Shown piece after piece: positions 26,614 to 35,287 of a stretch of 64,000 nt of DNA. Both the position numbers and the translations under genes were made by a program. The notes below the pieces were generated by a model. It had not been told where the DNA came from. It saw nothing but the letters and a program-made list of their open reading frames with translations, and made no database searches. The stretch is from Pricia antarctica (GTDB taxonomy: Bacteria; Bacteroidota; Bacteroidia; Flavobacteriales; Flavobacteriaceae). Numbering within the stretch: position 1 is the first letter of the stretch; the number at the start of each line of letters is the position of its first letter. The stretch covers positions 62,001-126,000 of the forward strand of contig NZ_FNAO01000009.1 in the NCBI RefSeq assembly GCF_900101815.1, given 5' to 3'.

Positions 26614-27715
26614 AGCGACCGAGACCGTTCTTGAAATCGACCTTCGGGCCTTGGAACATAATTATCTATATCTAAAAGGAAGGTTACGGCCGGAAACTGG
26701 CTTTTTAGGTGTTGTCAAGGCCTTTGCTTACGGAAGCGACTCGATTATCATAGCCAAAAAACTGGAAGCCCTAGGTGTGGACTATCTTGCCGTCGCCTAT
26801 GCAAAGGAAGGCGTGGTATTACGGGATGCTGGCATCCGGACGCCAATTTTGGTGTTGCACCCGCTACCGGTCAACTTCGATGAAATGATAGAATGCTGTC
26901 TGGAACCCAGTCTGTATTCCCAGAAAATTCTAGAGGGATTTCTGGAAGCTGCGAAAAGAAAGGTCCAAAAGGATTATCCCGTACATTTGAAATTTAACAC
27001 GGGGCTCAATCGGTTGGGATTTGTAGGCAGTGATGTTGATTATCTCGCCGCACAGCTGAACGGTCGGGAAGAACTTAAGGTGGCATCCATCCTTTCGCAT
27101 TTAGCGGCCTCTGAAGATCTCAATGAAAAAGCGTTTACCCAGAACCAAATCGAAGCTTTTGAAAAAATATCCGTTAAAATCCATAAAAAACTGGATGCGC
27201 GTCCCTTTCGTCATTTACTGAATACTTCGGGCATTATCAACAACCCTGAGGCCCAATACGATATGGTGCGCAGCGGTATCGGCCTGTACGGGTTCGGCAA
27301 CGATGTCAAAATTGATAAACAACTGAGGCCCGTAGCTACCCTTAAAACCGTGATTTCACAAATCCATAGTATTGCGCCCGGCGAAAGTATTGGCTATAAC
27401 CGGGCCTTCGTCACCCATTCCCCCCGGGTCACCGCGACTCTGCCCATTGGCCATGCGGACGGAATCGGACGGCAGTATGGCAACGGAAAAGCACATGTGA
27501 CCATACGGGGAAACAAAGCACCTATCGTTGGAAATGTCTGTATGGATATGATTATGGTAGATATCACCGATATCGATTGTCAAGAAGGGGATGAGGTCAT
27601 TATCTTCGGGGGAAATCATACGGCAAACGAATTCGCCCGTGATGCCGCTACCATTTCCTATGAGCTTTTAACCGGAATTTCCCAACGTGTAAAAAGAAAG
27701 ATTCTATCCGAATAA
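26606..27715 (+). CDS. alr: Alanine racemase
   Basis: Interconverts L- and D-alanine for peptidoglycan. The 369-residue product carries the PLP lysine K38 in GVVKAFAYGS, MVRSGIGLYGF, the catalytic Tyr in GESIGYNRAF and the C-terminal VCMDMIMVDITDID. Overlap with tdk indicates an operon. Length is normal for the single-domain enzyme. Confidence 0.95.
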   Translation: MSKATETVLEIDLRALEHNYLYLKGRLRPETGFLGVVKAFAYGSDSIIIAKKLEALGVDYLAVAYAKEGVVLRDAGIRTPILVLHPLPVNFDEMIECCLEPSLYSQKILEGFLEAAKRKVQKDYPVHLKFNTGLNRLGFVGSDVDYLAAQLNGREELKVASILSHLAASEDLNEKAFTQNQIEAFEKISVKIHKKLDARPFRHLLNTSGIINNPEAQYDMVRSGIGLYGFGNDVKIDKQLRPVATLKTVISQIHSIAPGESIGYNRAFVTHSPRVTATLPIGHADGIGRQYGNGKAHVTIRGNKAPIVGNVCMDMIMVDITDIDCQEGDEVIIFGGNHTANEFARDAATISYELLTGISQRVKRKILSE

Positions 27716-27759
27716 TTATGAGTTAACATTTCGTTGTGAAATCTTTTTTTGTACTTTGC

Positions 27760-27905
27760 GCAAGTATTGCGTTAAGTTTCGTGTGTTGGCTAAGCGGTCG
27801 TCGTTTTTTGCCAGGTTAAGGCACGACATCGCGAAAGCTGTGGACGAGTCGAGGCGAAGGCAAGGCTTAGCCGTAGCTATGGAACGATTTTTTAACGCAG
27901 GGGTT
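27760..27905. ncRNA. Candidate structured RNA or miniature palindromic element upstream of mscL
   Basis: Nested complementary segments close this region. TGCGTTAA (27768-27775) pairs with TTAACGCA (27892-27899). TCGT/ACGA pairs lie inside it. GGCTAAGC (27788-27795) pairs with GCTTAGCC (27865-27872). Between them are one hairpin (GTCG-TGCC / GGCA-CGAC arms within 27797-27827) and one GNRA-type loop (GC-GAAA-GC at 27831-27838 with ACA/TGT outside). The block is GC-richer than its AT-rich flanks. TACTTTG at 27752-27758 could be a promoter on the plus strand. A reading frame across it looks arginine-rich and protein-like but matches nothing I know. The strand and identity are not settled. Confidence 0.4.
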
Positions 27906-27989
27906 TTAAAAAGGAACAAAGCATGTGCCGACCATAACAAGCTTAACATACCAATACTATAAACAGTTAACACCTAAAAACACAAGACC

Positions 27990-28397
27990 ATGTGGAAAGA
28001 ATTTAAGAATTTCATTATGACCGGCAATGTTATCGACTTGGCAGTTGCCGTAATTTTGGCAGGTGCCGTCGGACTCGTTGTCAACGGATTTGTAAATGAT
28101 ATCATGATGCCCATAGTTGGTTATTTTGCCGGAGGAATGGATTTCGCCGATATGAAAGTGATACTTTCCGAAGCTGTAATGGCCGCGGACGGGACAGTGG
28201 AAAAACCGGAGAGTGCCATCCGTTACGGAGCTTGGATCAATTCGATTATCAACTTGATCATTGTCGGATTTGTACTTTTCATGATCGTGAAATCGTACAA
28301 CAAGGTACGTGCACCAAAGCCTGCACCTGCACCAAAAGGTCCAACCGCCGAAGAGTTGCTTGCTGAAATTCGCGATGAATTGAAAAAGCAGAACTAA
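27990..28397 (+). CDS. mscL: Large-conductance mechanosensitive channel
   Basis: MscL opens under membrane tension to release solutes on osmotic downshock. The 135-residue product begins FKNFIMTGNVIDLAVAVILAGAVGLVVNGFVNDIMMPIVGYF (helix 1), has a periplasmic loop of about 35 residues, a second helix (INLIIVGFVLFMIVKSYNK), a proline-rich link and a C-terminal helix EELLAEIRDELKKQ. A candidate structured element lies 85 nt upstream, and a strong terminator follows. Confidence 0.96.
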   Translation: MWKEFKNFIMTGNVIDLAVAVILAGAVGLVVNGFVNDIMMPIVGYFAGGMDFADMKVILSEAVMAADGTVEKPESAIRYGAWINSIINLIIVGFVLFMIVKSYNKVRAPKPAPAPKGPTAEELLAEIRDELKKQN

Positions 28398-28685
28398 AAT
28401 AGCATCCGCGTTCCGGTTTAACCGGAATATCACCGCTACATTACATTTATAACCGTAAACCGTCAGTGGGAATTCGCAATTTCCATTGGCGGTTTTTATA
28501 TTGGGATTTTACTTCAAAACTATGTGGTGGAACCGGATAGGCAGGTGGGTAAGCCTTTAGATGGCTACCAATTTTGGCGAAGTACCGCATGTAAGTTGAG
28601 TCTCATTGTGTGCCAATTACATCCGAATTCAAAATTGTTGCAAACACAACATTTTGTTGTAAAATTAATATTCTGATGAGGTATC
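28398..28685. other. Intergenic region between mscL and asd
   Basis: Contains the mscL terminator (28457-28497). The rest, up to the asd promoter at 28686, has no recognisable gene or repeat. Confidence 0.5.
28457..28497 (+). terminator. Terminator of mscL
   Basis: Long stem AAACCGTCAGTGGGAA / TTTCCATTGGCGGTTT with G-U pairs and a short AT loop, followed by further T on the plus strand. Confidence 0.8.
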
Positions 28686-28716
28686 TTGCCCAATAACCCG
28701 CATTGATTTACCTTTG
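28686..28716 (+). promoter_or_regulatory. Promoter of asd
   Basis: TTG (28686-28688), 20-nt spacer, TACCTTTG (28709-28716): both elements and spacing fit the Bacteroidota consensus. The start codon follows 21 nt after the -7 element, which also decides for ATG 28738 over the in-frame codon at 28714. Confidence 0.65.
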
Positions 28717-28737
28717 TCCTTCAAAATTCAATACAAG

Positions 28738-29727
28738 ATGAAAGTAGCCGTTGTAGGCGCCACCGGAATGGTAGGCGAAGTAATGTTGAAAGTACTGGCC
28801 GAACGTAATTTTCCGATTACGGAACTTTTATTGGTTGCCTCGGAACGTTCGGTGGGCAAAAAGTTGGCCTATAAAGGAAGGACTTATACCATTGTAGGCT
28901 TGGCAGATGCCGTTGCGGCTCATCCCGATATCGCCATTTTTTCCGCTGGTGGGGATACTTCGTTGGAGTGGGCTCCAAAATTCGCGGAGGCAGGCACGAC
29001 CGTAATCGACAATTCCTCGGCCTGGCGCATGGATGCGGACAAGAAATTGGTGGTTCCCGAAATCAATGCGAATGCTTTGACCAAAGCCGATAAAATCATA
29101 GCCAATCCCAATTGTTCCACTATACAATTGGTTATGGTATTGGCACCACTGCATAAAAAGTATAAGATGAAGCGAGTCGTTATTTCAACATACCAATCGG
29201 TGTCCGGAACGGGCAGTAAGGCGGTAAAGCAACTTGAGAATGAAATGGCCGGTATACAAGGCGAAATGGCCTATCCCTATCCCATAAACCGGAACGCCCT
29301 GCCCCATTGCGATGTTTTCTTGGAAAATGGCTACACCAAGGAAGAAATGAAACTCGCCCGCGAACCACAAAAGATATTAGATGACCGCACTTTTTCTATC
29401 AGTGCTACCGCTGTGCGTATTCCTACGTCAGGAGGGCATTCGGAATCGGTCAACGTGGAATTTTTGGAAGATTTCGACCTGAACGATGTCCGTAAATTGT
29501 TAAATGATACGCCCGGTGTGACGGTTCAGGACAATCCGGATACCAATACCTACCCCATGCCCATTTACGCCCATGACAAAGATGATGTTTTTGTAGGCCG
29601 TATCCGCCGCGACGAGACCCAACGTAATACTTTGAATATGTGGATCGTAGCCGATAACCTTCGAAAAGGGGCGGCGACCAATGCGGTTCAGATTGCCGAG
29701 TATTTGGTAGAAAACGGATTGGTTTAG
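28738..29727 (+). CDS. asd: Aspartate-semialdehyde dehydrogenase
   Basis: Reduces aspartyl phosphate to aspartate semialdehyde with NADPH, the branch point to lysine/diaminopimelate, threonine and methionine. The 329-residue product has the N-terminal MKVAVVGATGMVGEVML nucleotide loop, the catalytic C126 in IANPNCSTIQL and the His in TSGGHSESVNVEF. It stands alone with its own promoter. Confidence 0.96.
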   Translation: MKVAVVGATGMVGEVMLKVLAERNFPITELLLVASERSVGKKLAYKGRTYTIVGLADAVAAHPDIAIFSAGGDTSLEWAPKFAEAGTTVIDNSSAWRMDADKKLVVPEINANALTKADKIIANPNCSTIQLVMVLAPLHKKYKMKRVVISTYQSVSGTGSKAVKQLENEMAGIQGEMAYPYPINRNALPHCDVFLENGYTKEEMKLAREPQKILDDRTFSISATAVRIPTSGGHSESVNVEFLEDFDLNDVRKLLNDTPGVTVQDNPDTNTYPMPIYAHDKDDVFVGRIRRDETQRNTLNMWIVADNLRKGAATNAVQIAEYLVENGLV

Positions 29728-29882
29728 TTTCAAAATTTAAAATATTCCACAAGGTCTCTGACAAAATTCTAAAATGTCGAGGGGAAGCTCAGTGGCCAAA
29801 CTACGTGTTCCAAAATTTAGGTTAAAACCTACCATCTGTCCATTTCATGATGGTATTTTTAGCGAATATCAATCCGTAGCCT

Positions 29883-32033
29883 ATGCCAAAGACCCTAACT
29901 ATAGTATTGGTAATAATTTTTTTGATACCCAATTCCTCCAAAGCCCAAAACGAAACTAGTAAAGTGAACTATCCCGATACCAAAAAAGTCGATACCGTTG
30001 ATACTTATTTCAATACCGAGGTCAAAGATCCGTATCGCTGGCTAGAGGACGATCGTAGCTCAGAAACAGAGGCCTGGGTGAAAGCAGAAAACAAAGTCAC
30101 CTTTGGATATCTGGAAAAAATTCCCTTTCGCACGGCTTTAAAAACCAGGTTGGAAAAACTTTGGAACTACGAAAAATTAGGAGCCCCGTTCAAAGAAGGC
30201 GATTACACCTATTTTTATAAAAACGACGGACTTCAAGACCAATATGTCGTTTATCGTCAAAAGGATGACACAGCGCCCGAGGTTTTTTTAGATCCAAATA
30301 CATTCTCTGATGATGGTACGACCTCGCTTGCTGGATTGAGCTTCACCAAAGACGGGACTCTAGCCGGATATCTGATATCAGAGGGCGGTAGCGATTGGCG
30401 GAAGGCCATGGTTATCAATACGGAATCCATGGCAATCGTAGAGGATACCCTGATCGATATCAAATTTAGTGGATTGGCGTGGAAGGGCAACGAAGGCTTT
30501 TATTATTCAAGCTACGATAAACCTGAGGGCAGTGAACTCTCCGCCAAGACCGACCAGCACAAAGTATATTTTCACAAATTGGGAACATCTCAAAAAGAAG
30601 ACCGATTGGTATATGGAGGACAATTTGAAGAAAAACACCGCTATATCGGAGCTTCGGTCAGCGAAGACCAACGTTTTTTGACCATTTCAGCAGCTACCTC
30701 TACTTCCGGAAACAAACTGTTCATTAAAGACCTACAAGATCCGAACGGGCTGCTAACTCCCATTGTATCCGATACGGATTCGGACAACTACCTTATTGAC
30801 AATGTCGGTTCGAAACTTTACATTGTTACCAATAGAAACGCCCCGAATAAAAAAATAATAACAGTAGACGCTGCCGAACCGACCCCAGAAAACTGGAAGG
30901 ATTTTATCCCGGAAACGGAAAACGTACTTTCCCCGGGCACAGGCGGGGGTTATTTTTTCACGGAATACATGGTCGATGCGGTCTCAAAAGTCATGCAATA
31001 CGACTACGATGGTACGTTAATCCGAGAGATAAAGCTTCCGGGAGTCGGTAGTGCTTCCGGTTTTGGAGGGAAGAAAGAGGAGACCGATTTCTATTTTTCC
31101 TTTACCAATTATGTCACGCCCGGCTCATCCTATAAATATAATGTAGAAAGCGGTACATACGATTTGTATTGGAAACCTGAGATCGATTTTAAATCGGATG
31201 AATATGAATCGAAGCAAGTATTTTATTCTTCAAAAGACGGCACGAAAATCCCGATGATCATCACCCATAAAAAGGGATTAGATCTGAACGGTAAAAATCC
31301 GACCATCCTGTATGCCTATGGAGGCTTTAACATCAGTATTACTCCCGCGTTCAGCATAGCCAACACCGTTTGGATGGAGCAGGGCGGTATCTATGCGGTG
31401 CCGAATATCCGCGGAGGGGGCGAATACGGGGAAAAATGGCACAAAGCAGGTATTAAAATGAAGAAACAGAACGTTTTTGATGATTTTATAGCCGCGGCGG
31501 AATACCTTATCGACAAGAATTATACAGCTTCCGACCATCTGGCAATTCGTGGCGGCAGTAACGGCGGACTGTTGGTAGGCGCGACCATGACGCAAAGACC
31601 TGATTTGATGCAGGTAGCCCTTCCAGCGGTAGGCGTTATGGATATGCTGCGATATCATACTTTTACCGCCGGCGCGGGATGGGCCTACGATTATGGAACG
31701 GCAGAAGACAGTAAAGAAATGTTCGACTACCTTAAAGGCTATTCGCCCGTTCACAATATCAAAAAAGGCATCGAGTACCCCGCCACCTTAGTAACCACCG
31801 GCGACCACGACGACCGCGTCGTACCCGCGCACAGCTTTAAGTTCGCCGCCGAGTTGCAGGAAAAACAGACTGGCGAAAATCCTACCTTGATCCGTATCGA
31901 AACCAAAGCGGGGCATGGCGCGGGAACCCCCGTAAGCAAAATCATCGAGCAGTACGCCGATATCTTCGCCTTTACCTTGTATACTATGGGATTTGAGGAA
32001 TTGCCGAATCAGGCCGTTTTGAACTCTCCTTGA
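29883..32033 (+). CDS. Prolyl oligopeptidase (S9A), exported
   Basis: 716 residues; a signal peptide ends near SSKAQ, so it acts in the periplasm or outside. After the [24 protein letters not shown] start of the propeller domain comes the hydrolase domain with S559 in [11 protein letters not shown], the Asp in [12 protein letters not shown] (641-644) and H678 in KAGHGAG. It cleaves short peptides after proline. With DPP IV and aminopeptidase P it is the third proline-specific peptidase in the window. Confidence 0.94.
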   Translation: MPKTLTIVLVIIFLIPNSSKAQNETSKVNYPDTKKVDTVDTYFNTEVKDPYRWLEDDRSSETEAWVKAENKVTFGYLEKIPFRTALKTRLEKLWNYEKLGAPFKEGDYTYFYKNDGLQDQYVVYRQKDDTAPEVFLDPNTFSDDGTTSLAGLSFTKDGTLAGYLISEGGSDWRKAMVINTESMAIVEDTLIDIKFSGLAWKGNEGFYYSSYDKPEGSELSAKTDQHKVYFHKLGTSQKEDRLVYGGQFEEKHRYIGASVSEDQRFLTISAATSTSGNKLFIKDLQDPNGLLTPIVSDTDSDNYLIDNVGSKLYIVTNRNAPNKKIITVDAAEPTPENWKDFIPETENVLSPGTGGGYFFTEYMVDAVSKVMQYDYDGTLIREIKLPGVGSASGFGGKKEETDFYFSFTNYVTPGSSYKYNVESGTYDLYWKPEIDFKSDEYESKQVFYSSKDGTKIPMIITHKKGLDLNGKNPTILYAYGGFNISITPAFSIANTVWMEQGGIYAVPNIRGGGEYGEKWHKAGIKMKKQNVFDDFIAAAEYLIDKNYTASDHLAIRGGSNGGLLVGATMTQRPDLMQVALPAVGVMDMLRYHTFTAGAGWAYDYGTAEDSKEMFDYLKGYSPVHNIKKGIEYPATLVTTGDHDDRVVPAHSFKFAAELQEKQTGENPTLIRIETKAGHGAGTPVSKIIEQYADIFAFTLYTMGFEELPNQAVLNSP

Positions 32034-32179
32034 CTTTTGGTTTGGAACCCAAGGCTAAAGAATACGTCAAGGCGAGTGCCTTGAAAGCGTTCAAAGATTA
32101 ATCTTTTGAACATCGGAAATGTACTGGAAAAACCGTTTCTTGTACTGACGGATTAATAATTGTTCCAGAACACCCTAGT

Positions 32180-33163
32180 ATGCTACACGTTGACCATGTT
32201 TCCTTTGCCTATAATACCCATATTCCTGTATTGGAGAATATCAACCTCAAAGTGGCCAAGGGCGAACATGTTTCCATAATCGGAGAGAGCGGTTGCGGAA
32301 AAAGTACCCTGTTGAAGATTATTTATGGTTTGTTGCACCTCGAGGTAGGTGAAGTGTATTGGAACGATACACAAGTACTAGGTCCCCTGCACAATTTGGT
32401 GCCCGGGGAGACTTACATGAAATACCTCTCCCAAGATTTTGACCTGATGCCCTACACCACGGTCAAGGAGAACATCAGCGAATTTCTTTCCGTATTCGAA
32501 CCCCAAGAAATGAAAGCGCGCAGCCTTGAACTTTTGGAGATGTTGGGAATGACGGATTTCGCCGACACCAAGGTCCGATATCTAAGTGGCGGCCAGCAGC
32601 AGCGGGTGGCCCTAGGTCGCGTACTTGCGCAAGAACCGGAAATTTTGTTGCTCGACGAACCCTTTAGCCACATCGATAATTTTCGTAAGAACGACCTACG
32701 GCGAAACCTTTTCGGATATCTGAAACGTAAAAAAATAACCGTGTTGACCGCCACCCACGACCACAACGATATGCTTCCCTTTGCCGACCGGGTCGTCGTG
32801 CTAAGGGATCGTTATATTATCGCCAAGGGTACGCCCAAGAATCTTTATGAACATCCCAAAGATCTATATATCGCCTCATTGTTCGGCGAGGCCAATAAAA
32901 TTCCCATTAACATTGTAAAATCCTATGCCGATACCAAACGACGCATTATCGTATACGCTCATGAATTCAAGGTTTCAGGCCGATCAGGACTCGAAGTTGT
33001 GGTAAAAAGTGCCTACTACATGGGCAATTACTTTATGATTGTCGGTGTTTATGACGGACAGGATATCTATTTTCACCACCACACGCCCTTTGAAAGCGGC
33101 AAGGTGGTTTTTCTGAACATTTCCATCGAGACCATCAACCAAAGGATGACCGACACGTTATAA
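32180..33163 (+). CDS. ABC transporter ATP-binding protein
   Basis: 327 residues: Walker A GESGCGKST (about 35-43), Q-loop in SQDFDLM, signature LSGGQQQRVALGR (about 134), Walker B ILLLDEP and the switch His in ATHDHND. About 90 extra residues after the ATPase core resemble the regulatory end of importer-type ATPases. No permease or binding protein gene is adjacent, so the partner is unknown. The stop codon overlaps the ATG of arfB (TAATG), so the two are translationally coupled. Confidence 0.88.
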   Translation: MLHVDHVSFAYNTHIPVLENINLKVAKGEHVSIIGESGCGKSTLLKIIYGLLHLEVGEVYWNDTQVLGPLHNLVPGETYMKYLSQDFDLMPYTTVKENISEFLSVFEPQEMKARSLELLEMLGMTDFADTKVRYLSGGQQQRVALGRVLAQEPEILLLDEPFSHIDNFRKNDLRRNLFGYLKRKKITVLTATHDHNDMLPFADRVVVLRDRYIIAKGTPKNLYEHPKDLYIASLFGEANKIPINIVKSYADTKRRIIVYAHEFKVSGRSGLEVVVKSAYYMGNYFMIVGVYDGQDIYFHHHTPFESGKVVFLNISIETINQRMTDTL

Positions 33164-33567
33164 TGAACAAAACGATAGTCATACAGGAGTTAGATTTTAA
33201 GGCCGTTAGAAGCGGAGGTGCGGGCGGGCAAAATGTGAACAAGGTTTCTACCAAGGTCGAACTAAGTTTCGACGTCGAAAATTCACTAGGCCTTTCCTCC
33301 AATGAAAAGGAACGCTGCTATCAAAAACTCGGCAGTAAACTGACCAAGGAAAATATACTGCTTTTATCTTGCGACGAGACCCGCAGCCAGCACAGAAACA
33401 AAGACCTGGTCATCAAACGGTTTATGGAAACGATGCGAACAGGGTTAGTTGTGCCTAAAATACGTAGAAAGACAAAACCCAAGAGATCTGCGATAGAGAA
33501 GCGGTTGAAATCGAAGAAGAAGAATGCGGAAAAGAAGGCGCGTCGGCAGCGACCGGATATACGATAA
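33163..33567 (+). CDS. arfB: Alternative ribosome-rescue factor B (release factor-like)
   Basis: 134 residues: the peptidyl-tRNA hydrolysis GGQ motif (G21-G22-Q23 in RSGGAGGQNVNK) followed by a lysine/arginine-rich tail (about the last 40 residues) that in ArfB sits in the empty mRNA channel. It frees ribosomes stalled without a stop codon. It is coupled by a 1-nt overlap to the preceding ABC ATPase gene and converges on dinB. Confidence 0.92.
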   Translation: MNKTIVIQELDFKAVRSGGAGGQNVNKVSTKVELSFDVENSLGLSSNEKERCYQKLGSKLTKENILLLSCDETRSQHRNKDLVIKRFMETMRTGLVVPKIRRKTKPKRSAIEKRLKSKKKNAEKKARRQRPDIR

Positions 33568-33574
33568 ATTGTAT

Positions 33575-34657
33575 TCAAAAATCAAATTTCAACTGCACCA
33601 AAACCGGTTCCTCCCTGCGTTTCTCCTTTTTATCCCCCGTATTCAGATTGGCCAATGAAATGCCTAACAGTCGCACGGAATTCTGAAGCTCTTCTTGGTA
33701 CAGCAGCTCTTTGGCGGTTTCAAGAATCAGATTTTTATCGGCAATAAAATAGGATATCGTTTTGCTGCGGGTGTTCAGCGTAAAATCGCTGTACTTTATT
33801 TTTAGGGTAACGGTCTTGCCGGCGATTTTCGATTTTTTGAGCCGGCGCTCCAGTTCTTCGGCGATATGTTCCAAGCGTTCGAGCATAAAGATTTCGCTGC
33901 TCAAATTTTCGCTGAACGTTCGCTCCGCCCCCACCGATTTTGGAATGCGATGCGGTTTTACCTCGCTGTTATGTATCCCGCGAACGACTTGGTAATAGTA
34001 ACTGCCGCTTTTTCCGAATTTCTCCGCGAGAAACTCCAATGGCCTTTCCTTCAAATCCTTCCCAGTAAAAATACCCAAGCCGTACATCTTTTCAGCGGTG
34101 ACCTTCCCTACCCCATAGAATTTTCGGATATCCAAATCCTCTAAAAAACCAAGAACCTCTTCGGGATTGACGGTTTTCTGTCCGTTCGGTTTGTTGATAT
34201 CACTGGCGACCTTGGCAATAAACTTGTTGACGGAAATGCCCGCGGATGCGTTTAGTCCCGTTTCCTCCAAAATCCTTTGGCGGATTTCCTTGGCGATCAA
34301 GGTTGCGGATGGATTTCCTTTCTTGTTGACGGTCACATCAAGATAGGCCTCGTCCAAAGAAAGGGGCTCCACCAAGTCGGTATACTCATAAAATACATTC
34401 CGGATCTGTTTCGAGATTTCCTTGTAGCGGTCGAATCGGGCCTTTACAAAAATCAATTCGGGACAATTGCGTTTCGCCAAAACGCTGCTCATGGCACTGC
34501 GCACCCCGAATTTTCTCGCTTCATAGCTTGCCGCTGCCACGACGCCGCGCTGCGAACTTCCACCAACGGCGATGGGCTTTCCCCGTAATTCAGGATTATC
34601 CAATTGTTCTACGGAGGCGTAGAAGGCATCCATATCGACATGGATGATCTTTCGCAT
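33575..34657 (-). CDS. dinB: DNA polymerase IV
   Basis: A Y-family translesion polymerase. The 360-residue product has MRKIIHVDMDAFYASVEQ (metal-binding Asp), VAAASYEARKFGVRSAMSS, the catalytic SLDEAYLDVT and a C-terminal little-finger region. In-frame codons exist at 34681 and 34675, but a -7 element covers 34679-34686, placing the transcript start at about 34672. ATG 34657, which gives the standard DinB N-terminus, is therefore preferred. Confidence 0.95.
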   Translation of the reverse strand: MRKIIHVDMDAFYASVEQLDNPELRGKPIAVGGSSQRGVVAAASYEARKFGVRSAMSSVLAKRNCPELIFVKARFDRYKEISKQIRNVFYEYTDLVEPLSLDEAYLDVTVNKKGNPSATLIAKEIRQRILEETGLNASAGISVNKFIAKVASDINKPNGQKTVNPEEVLGFLEDLDIRKFYGVGKVTAEKMYGLGIFTGKDLKERPLEFLAEKFGKSGSYYYQVVRGIHNSEVKPHRIPKSVGAERTFSENLSSEIFMLERLEHIAEELERRLKKSKIAGKTVTLKIKYSDFTLNTRSKTISYFIADKNLILETAKELLYQEELQNSVRLLGISLANLNTGDKKEKRREEPVLVQLKFDF

Positions 34658-34678
34658 CGGGAAATCGTTGTCCATATG

Positions 34679-34686
34679 CAAATTTA
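34679..34686 (-). promoter_or_regulatory. Promoter -7 element of dinB
   Basis: TAAATTTG on the minus strand matches TAnnTTTG and lies 21 nt before the chosen start. No SOS-type operator was recognised beside it. Confidence 0.5.
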
Positions 34687-34762
34687 AGGCTTATCTTAGT
34701 GTTGATCGGTAAGGCCCCGTCCATTTTCAGCGAAAACGGATACTGAAACAAATTCAACACAA

Positions 34763-35239
34763 ATGATTGAAATAGAGCGTAAATTTTTGGTGACCTCCGC
34801 AAAGTTCAAACAAAAGGCCACATCCAAAGAAAGAATAGAACAAGGTTTTTTAAATACCCATCCCGAACGGACGGTTCGAATACGAATCAAAGGCGATACC
34901 GGTTTTTTGACCGTCAAGGGAAAATCCAACGAATCGGGCACTTCACGTTTCGAATGGGAAAAAGAAATCACGGTAGCGGACGCTCAAGCGATGCTAGAAC
35001 TCTGCGAGGAAGGTGTTCTGGAAAAAACTCGCTACGAAATCCCCGTAGGCAAGCATGTTTTTGAGGTGGACGAGTTTCATGGCCAAAACACAGGCTTGAT
35101 CCTTGCCGAGGTGGAACTAACATCCGAGGAAGAAACTTTCGATAAACCCGGTTGGCTAGGCGACGAAGTTACCGGAGATGTCAAGTACTACAATTCGCAA
35201 TTGAGCAAAAACCCTTTCCAGCTTTGGGACAAGGATTGA
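34763..35239 (+). CDS. CYTH domain protein
   Basis: 158 residues beginning with the CYTH signature EIERKFLV (ExExK). The basic and acidic residues of the tunnel follow: RTVRIRIKGDTGFLTVKGK, RFEWEKEI, KTRYEIP, FEVDEFHG and LAEVELTSEEE. CYTH enzymes hydrolyse triphosphates such as tripolyphosphate or thiamine triphosphate, or make cAMP; the bacterial single-domain type is usually a triphosphatase. The exact substrate is not known. Confidence 0.88.
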   Translation: MIEIERKFLVTSAKFKQKATSKERIEQGFLNTHPERTVRIRIKGDTGFLTVKGKSNESGTSRFEWEKEITVADAQAMLELCEEGVLEKTRYEIPVGKHVFEVDEFHGQNTGLILAEVELTSEEETFDKPGWLGDEVTGDVKYYNSQLSKNPFQLWDKD

Positions 35240-35250
35240 CCTTCAAAACA

Positions 35251-35284
35251 TTTTGAAATTTGGTGCTTGGAATTTGGAATTTTA
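35251..35284. repeat. GGAATTT-type simple repeat
   Basis: TTTGGTGCTTGGAATTTGG and neighbouring AATTT units. Similar stretches occur at 518-545 and 49551-49593, always just outside genes. They may be a low-complexity repeat family of this genome. Confidence 0.5.
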
Positions 35285-35287
35285 ACA

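Noticed and set aside
27760-27905. Integron attC site
   Set aside because: The outer arms begin with GTTAA and end with TTAAC, the reverse of the attC core-site order, and no integrase or cassette array is present.
27756-27962. Arginine-rich 68-codon frame ahead of mscL, as a protein
   Set aside because: The DNA is dominated by nested inverted repeats, which explains the arginine-rich peptide better than coding does. Not fully excluded.
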